This document shows positions 58,385 to 64,000 of a DNA stretch of 64,000 nucleotides, in pieces. Every line of letters starts with the position of its first letter. Position 1 is the first letter of the stretch. The notes beneath the pieces were generated by a model. The model did not search any database, was not told where the DNA came from, and worked only from the letters and a program-made list of their open reading frames with translations. Source of the DNA: Calliphora vicina (lineage: Eukaryota; Arthropoda; Insecta; Diptera; Calliphoridae); NCBI RefSeq assembly GCF_958450345.1, contig NC_088784.1:47255278-47319277 (forward strand), read 5' to 3'. The position numbers and the translations under genes are program-made.

Positions 58385-58640
58385 TCAATCTCTTAATCTT
58401 TTCAACAATACTTTGTAAACTGGGCACCCTCGATAGTTAGCAGAGTGATCGCCGCCACAGTTTCCGCATTTTCTAATGAGACCTTTCTTTATAATATCAC
58501 ATTCTGTTGAAGAATGCAGGTCTCCGCATGCAACACATACAGTTCGTAAAGTGCAATAGTTCTTCGTGTGTCCAAATTCCTGACAATTTCCGCATTGTAC
58601 AGGATTATTACGTTTGAAAGCTGTAAAAAAATCACGTGGT
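58385..58640 (-). pseudogene. LINE 2: ORF1 zinc knuckles
   Basis: The minus frame reads FKRNNPVQCGNCQEFGHTKN, YCTLRTVCVACGDLHSSTEC and KCGNCGGDHSANYRGCPVY, three CCHC-type knuckles, and ends at a TGA (58385-58387). This is the C-terminal nucleic-acid-binding part of Jockey-type ORF1. The ORF1 N-terminus is missing because the element is 5'-truncated. Confidence 0.85.
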
Positions 58641-58646
58641 AGTCAT

Positions 58647-59039
58647 ACAAAATATTAATTTAAAAATTACACGTTTTTTGAAACTAGGGACAAAACTGTT
58701 CACACCGACATTTGTTTTAAAAGAAGTATATTGTATTTAATCCAATTTTTAGATTTTGTGTATTATATAAGTTAGTAAATTAATACTGTTTTAAAATTAA
58801 TTAATATTTTTCAATTACATAGTGAATAATAAAATTCTTCTGTAATACAAAAAATTCGGAACTTTTTGTGAACACTGTTGTCTTCTACTGTATATATAAT
58901 TATAAATAAAATGCGTTGATGTAATCTGTGTTAGTAAATTTCACGTCTTTATTTATTATCAGCCCCGTTTTTTAAATATTTTAAAAATAAATTGCCTTCT
59001 TAAGTTATTATGTCACTTGCTTTTTTTCGCCAAAAAAGA
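58647..59039. other. No recognised feature
   Basis: AT-rich spacer between LINE 2 and the P-like terminus. Confidence 0.35.
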
Positions 59040-59075
59040 GAATTCATATAAGGTGGTGGCGGTTCTAATATCAGA
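59040..59075. mobile_element. Isolated P-like terminus
   Basis: GAATTCATATAAGGTGGTGG followed by CGGTTCTA matches the P-like MITE left end (copies A and B). No matching right end is found downstream before copy E. Confidence 0.45.
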
Positions 59076-59227
59076 AAACAACTGATTGGTTTATATAAAA
59101 TAATAAAATTTATATTAAAACAAAACACTGTGCACGAAATTGGCCCTTATATTTGTCACCCGGCGGGTTAAAATAATTCGATTACGCTGAATCGAGTGGT
59201 GCTAACCGCTTTTTAGGTTAGCTCTTG

Positions 59228-59453
59228 TTTTCGAGATATACCGTTATTTTGAAAATGGAGGAGGTTGCACAACATATATTCGCGTAACTCAAAAACGGTT
59301 TAGTTTATTGAATAAACTGAAAAAAATCCGAAATTCCGCAATAAAATTACCTTTAAGTAAGGCTTAAAATTTTTTAAATCTGCGCAGTCGTTTTACCGTT
59401 TTTGAGTAACGCGAATATATGTTGTGTAATTCGAAATAACGGTATATTTCTAA
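59228..59453. repeat. Inverted repeat, ~60-bp arms
   Basis: Arms 59230-59297 and 59394-59451 share ATATACCGTTATTT, CAACATATATTCGCGT and CTCAAAAACGGT in inverted orientation around ~95 bp. It could fold as a hairpin or be a relic of a short TIR element. Confidence 0.65.
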
Positions 59454-59776
59454 AAGTTTTTTCAACTAGCATATGTAATTAGTACGTATACATATTTAAA
59501 TAGCGGTGGTTTTGGTTTATGTAAAAAACAAATATTTTTTTAATTAGCATAGAATACGACAATAATGAAATATAAAAACGGTATTTGACAGCCGCTAGGA
59601 CCAAACAAGTAAAAATATACTAATCAGCTGTTTGAATGAATACGGATACGAAAGTATGTATTAAGAAAAATCTTAAAGACCTGTTTGCATTACTTTTATT
59701 TTGAATTTGGCGATTTTCTATGAAAAAAAGTTGGCAGCATTGTTTCTTTAAAGGTGCATTAAAATAAGGTATAGCG

Positions 59777-60009
59777 CAAAGTAAATTAATAAAGTAGACT
59801 CAGTATAACAGCTGACTATTTTTTTTACTTTGGTCTGAACTGTCAATTCACTTGTGGTTGTTGTGGCGAAAAATACAACAAGCCCAAAAGCAAAAACAAC
59901 AACAGGCAACTTTGACAGCTCAGACCTTAAACCAAAAACAAAATTGCTTGTGGTTTTTGTAAATGTTGTATTTGTTGTAGTACTGTCGCTACTTTATTAT
60001 TTTACTTTG
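59777..60009. mobile_element. P-like MITE, copy E (variant termini)
   Basis: A 233-bp element with ends CAAAGTAAATTAATAAAGTA and, inverted, CAAAGTAAAATAATAAAGTA, flanked by GTATAGCG and GTATAGAG (7 of 8 match). The interior (CTACAACAAATACAACATTT, CAGGCAACTTTGACAG, TTGTGGCGAAAAATACAACA) is that of copies B and C, in the opposite orientation, so it is the same family with diverged ends. Confidence 0.7.
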
Positions 60010-60051
60010 GTATAGAGATTAGTACAGCTGATCAGTTTTTTGGGACATTCA

Positions 60052-60848
60052 ATGCTATGTTCACACTTGAGTTTTTAAACGCGTTTAAGCAAAATTTTGA
60101 TTAAGTTAATCAAAGCCGTTCACAATACATTTGAGATGATTTAGTTGACAGTAAAATGATTAAGTAGACAAATAAAAAAAAAAAAACAAATTTGTATGTA
60201 TTTCTTTATGGCATTAAATATGGAAATAAATAGACGGTCATGTCAATTTTAATAGGGGGGTCAGACGGCATGTATTGCTTGTGTATTGGGACATGTATTC
60301 GATACATATGGAATTCCATGTGTATGTCAAAATTCACGTTATACATATGATTCATAATTTCCACGTTCAAACGTACATATGTAATTGCATGTGCCATAAC
60401 CTCTATTAGTTTATATGTTTGTTGTTTTTAACAATATATTTATTTAAAACATTTTTAAATCACAATATATATATTTAATGCAATGAAATTAATTTTGTTA
60501 TGATTTTTCTTTACTCTTTTTTGTTTTGTTTTTTTTATTTTGCGCTCACACAGTGTTGTATTTCAAAATACAACTCTGTTATACACACGAAAATAGAACA
60601 TGCTCTAATTGCCAAAAATGTCACGAGTAATACACATGTATTTTACATACACAAAGTTTCATATGGATCACACGGTATGTATATGTTTACATATGGAAAA
60701 ATGTCCCAATACATGGCACAAAACACAAGCAATACATGCCGTCTGACCCCCCTTTAAGTGATTAACAAATCATTTAAATCTCTATTTTTAAGTGATTAGA
60801 GTTTAATCACGTTTGAGATGATTAACTCTGCAAATGTGAACATAGCAT
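60052..60848. mobile_element. TIR element (ATGCTATGTTCACA), host of another insertion
   Basis: Inverted ends ATGCTATGTTCACA at both sides, with TTTGAGATGATTAACTCTGC-like sub-terminal matches. It is interrupted by the element at 60253-60754. No clear target duplication. Confidence 0.55.
60253..60754. mobile_element. TIR element with GGGGGGTCAGACGG ends
   Basis: A 502-bp element with ends TAGGGGGGTCAGACGGCATG and, inverted, AAGGGGGGTCAGACGGCATG, each continuing TATTGCTTGTGT. Flanks are TAA on both sides (60250-60252, 60755-60757), suggesting PIF/Harbinger. The interior is rich in ACATATG-type palindromes. ORFs are incidental. Confidence 0.7.
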
Positions 60849-61038
60849 AACTGTCAATCTCCATAAAAAATAACTAGCTTTCTAGTGATCAACTCTTGTT
60901 AAATTTTCTTTGTTTATTATACCCACCACCAAAAAAATGGGATTGATTGATTGATTTTGTCATTCCGTTTGAAACATATCGAAATATTGGTCGCGGAACC
61001 AAAAAGTATATATATTCTGGGTCCTCATAAGATTCTAA

Positions 61039-61639
61039 GGGCCGTTTTCTCATTAGGTGATTATCTTTTTTCCCAACGAAAAACTGCAGATTAAAGAAAT
61101 TTGGTTTTCTCAATGTCTCATTTGCTTCTATTCTGTCGCAAAGCTAACCCGACCTCACCTGCCAATTATTTATTTATCGTACAGATAAATTCAATCAGCT
61201 GACTGCTGTTCATAGTTTGTATGTGTTTGTGTTTTTGTAAACGAAATAAAATAGATTTTATAAAAACAAAAGTTTAATAGAGGAATTAACATTAATTTGA
61301 TGGAGGATGAACACGAAGAACATGAGTTCCAAGTGAATGCTGAAAAATTTTATCATGCCAGGCCTAACTACCTGGCAGATATGGAGGATAATGAATATTT
61401 CAAAAGATTCCGGCTGTCGATGGCCACGTTAAACAGCTGATTTATGTAAACATGTTGTCAATTGAAGGCAGGGTACCCAACTTTCACATCTATTTTGAGA
61501 TGTATTGCCAACTGAAAATAATCTTTTTTTGTCGGTATATTGAGAAAATCAAAATTGTTAACGGACAGTTTATCGGCCTAATAAATTTATGTCGACATTT
61601 AGTAACAGGCAGTTTGTCGATACATTGAGAAAACGGGCC
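61039..61639 (+). mobile_element. PIF/Harbinger element, deleted copy 1
   Basis: A 601-bp element with ends GGGCCGTTTTCTC and GAGAAAACGGGCC, flanked by TAA (61036-61038, 61640-61642). It carries a short transposase N-terminal exon-like ORF (61300-61440). Copy 2 is at 62098 to the window end in the opposite orientation. Confidence 0.85.
61300..61440 (+). pseudogene. Harbinger transposase N-terminal fragment
   Basis: A 46-codon ORF from ATG to TGA. ARPNYLADMEDNEYFKRFRL followed by SMATL matches the conserved N-terminal start of HARBI1-like PIF/Harbinger transposases (RPNYL...FRLS). The catalytic DDE domain is absent. The homologous region in copy 2 (63879-64000) is very similar, so the fragment was present in the amplified parent. 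Confidence 0.75.
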
Positions 61640-62578
61640 TAAGACGATCTAACTATGTCCGTCAGTCTGTTTATAACAAGATAGGGCTCAAACGAAAGGA
61701 AATAACTGGTTTGTAGGTTTGGTATCGAAAATGGGCAATATCTCCTAGCCCCCATACAAATGTCCCCCCGGAATACTATTTGAGCAGTCATAAATATGTT
61801 GATTATGCGGCAATTCTGATAAAATTTTGCGCAAAATAAGTACTTAGAAATGATACTGTAAAGTATGGCAAAAATTGGGTAACATTTGTCACCAGTCCCC
61901 ATACAAGGTCCTCCTCAGAAAATGACTTGAACATTCATTATCGTCTTGTAATAATTAATATCATGATGAAGTAGGACATTAACAAATTTTATATGAACCT
62001 AAATCTTTCTATCAACTTTTGTATATCAGAAAAATATTTTATTGTCACATATTAATGTTGGGTATACAAGATTCGGTACAGCCGAATATAACACTCTTAG
62101 GCCCGTTTTCTCAATGTCTCAAATTTATTAGGCCGATAAACTGTCCGTTAACAATTTTGGTTTTCTCAATATACCGACAAAAAACATTGGCCCATAATCA
62201 TAGTCAGAAATAAAGTATATTTTAAGAGAAATAAAGTCGTCTTTACTTAAGAGTGGACTTTAGGTCTACCATAGACAAGATAAAATATACTTTTGACGTT
62301 AAAGTCGACTGTAAATATAAAAGCAGCTGAAGCTGTTTTTAACTCATTTAACAACAGCATCAGCTGTACTTCCTCAAGTAAAAAAGTTCGACAACAAGTC
62401 AAAAATGTTTATGTTACAATATATTGGTAGAGATTTTGCAATTATTGAACAGTTATCGATAAAATTAGAACCAAAATATCCTAATTATGATATTAATCCA
62501 ATTTTTTTCCATTTTTCCACCACAATTTGGTTTTTTTTAGATTTCGCTGTTACTTTTATTGTTTACCTTTTATGTTTT

Positions 62579-63570
<992 letters not shown>

Positions 63571-63878
63571 TTTTTTAATTTTCTATGTCAGCTGTTCAGC
63601 GGTGCCACTTGTCTATATTTTTTTGTATATTGTATGAAAACATTTTCTATATTTGAGGTGTCACCCAGTTAAAGTCGGTTCAATTTAAAACACACTTTAA
63701 TTTTGACTATAGTTGCAAAATAATTAAAAGCAGGTTTTTATTTTAAAGTTGTTTCTAAAAGGAACCGACTTTAGTGTTTGACTATGATTATGGACCATTA
63801 TTTTCAAATGACAATAACTCTCCAAATAGATGTGAAAGTTAGGAACCCTGCCTTCAAGTGACAACATGTTTACATAAA

Positions 63879-64000
63879 TCAGCTGTTTAATGTGGCCATC
63901 GACAGCCGGAATCTTTTGAAAAATTCATTATCCTGAATGTCTGCCAGGTAGTTAGGCCTGGCATGATAAACTCTTTCAGCATTCACTTGGAACTCATGTT
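63879..64000 (-). pseudogene. Harbinger transposase N-terminal fragment, copy 2
   Basis: The minus frame ending at TGA (63879-63881) reads VYHARPNYLADIQDNEFFKR and FRLSMATLNS, homologous to 61300-61440 with a few substitutions. It runs off the window. Confidence 0.75.

Larger units (their letters stand above)
56171..58646 (-). mobile_element. Jockey-type LINE with deleted RT core
   Basis: A minus-strand LINE with ORF1 knuckles (58385-58640), endonuclease (58081-57465), pre-RT linker (57414 to ~57080), then directly the end of RT motif B and motif C (from ~57060). A deletion at ~57070 removes the RT fingers and motif A. A short A run at the 3' side (plus-strand T run from 56171) may be the poly(A). 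It is 5'-truncated near 58646. Confidence 0.8.
60918..62097 (+). mobile_element. mini-me-like C element, interrupted
   Basis: TTATACCCACCACC start, AAAAAGTATATATATTCTGG core, a short GTCCGTCAGTCTG proto-microsatellite after the insertion (~61658), CCCCCATACAAATGTCCCCC, and the terminal hairpin ATTCGGTACAGCCGAAT followed by AACACTCTTA. Split by the Harbinger element at 61039-61639 and cut at its 3' end by a second Harbinger copy at 62098. Confidence 0.75.

Overview
The window looks like gene-poor, repeat-dominated chromatin of a higher fly, most likely a calyptrate (blowfly or house-fly relative). The evidence is the strong A+T bias and the repeat community. It contains mini-me/DINE-1-type elements with (TA)n and (GTCY)n proto-microsatellites, P-type terminal repeats with 8-bp target duplications, Jockey- and I-clade LINEs, a Penelope element, Tc1/mariner remnants and many MITEs. 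No intact host protein gene, rRNA or tRNA gene is visible. The only recognisable host-gene sequence is a broken UTP20-like fragment carried inside a P-type element.

Layout. 1-1421: a terminal-inverted-repeat (TIR) element touching the window edge. 2980-18880: two inverted arms of a long-TIR element starting CACAGTGGGGC. They are split by a 13.7-kb Helitron (4186-17894) and a TIR element with tRNA-promoter-like boxes (17897-18389). The Helitron carries a ~118-bp tandem repeat arranged in trimers, two P-like MITEs in its mini-me segment and one near its 5' end, several mini-me copies, (GTCT)n and (GTAT)n microsatellites, about 5.9 kb of a 31-bp palindromic satellite, and two PIF/Harbinger MITEs inserted head to tail. 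19021-22848: a degraded Ty3/gypsy element (minus strand) with a hAT-like MITE inside its LTR. 22978-24760: MITEs. 26242-27890: a 5'-truncated Penelope element. 28746-31580: a P-like MITE, the P-type element with the UTP20-like fragment, and a piggyBac-like MITE. 32890-44455: mariner remnants, a full-length Jockey-clade LINE (34310-38478), a 3' fragment of an I-clade LINE, and a decayed gypsy pol. 44456-53500: mostly unrecognised AT-rich DNA with a few MITEs. 53511-55415: a large foldback element. 56212-58646: a second Jockey-type LINE with a deleted RT core. 59041-64000: P-like, Harbinger, mini-me and other elements nested in each other.

How the parts relate. Nothing here forms a host pathway. 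The coding capacity belongs to transposons and almost all of it is broken by frameshifts or deletions. The strongest structural results are target-site duplications and empty sites that can be read directly. They let the order of insertion be reconstructed in several places: Helitron into CACAGTG element; mini-me into the Helitron tandem array; Harbinger MITE into mini-me; TIR element into Harbinger MITE; mini-me into that TIR element. Protein identities come from motifs recognised by eye, not from database searches.
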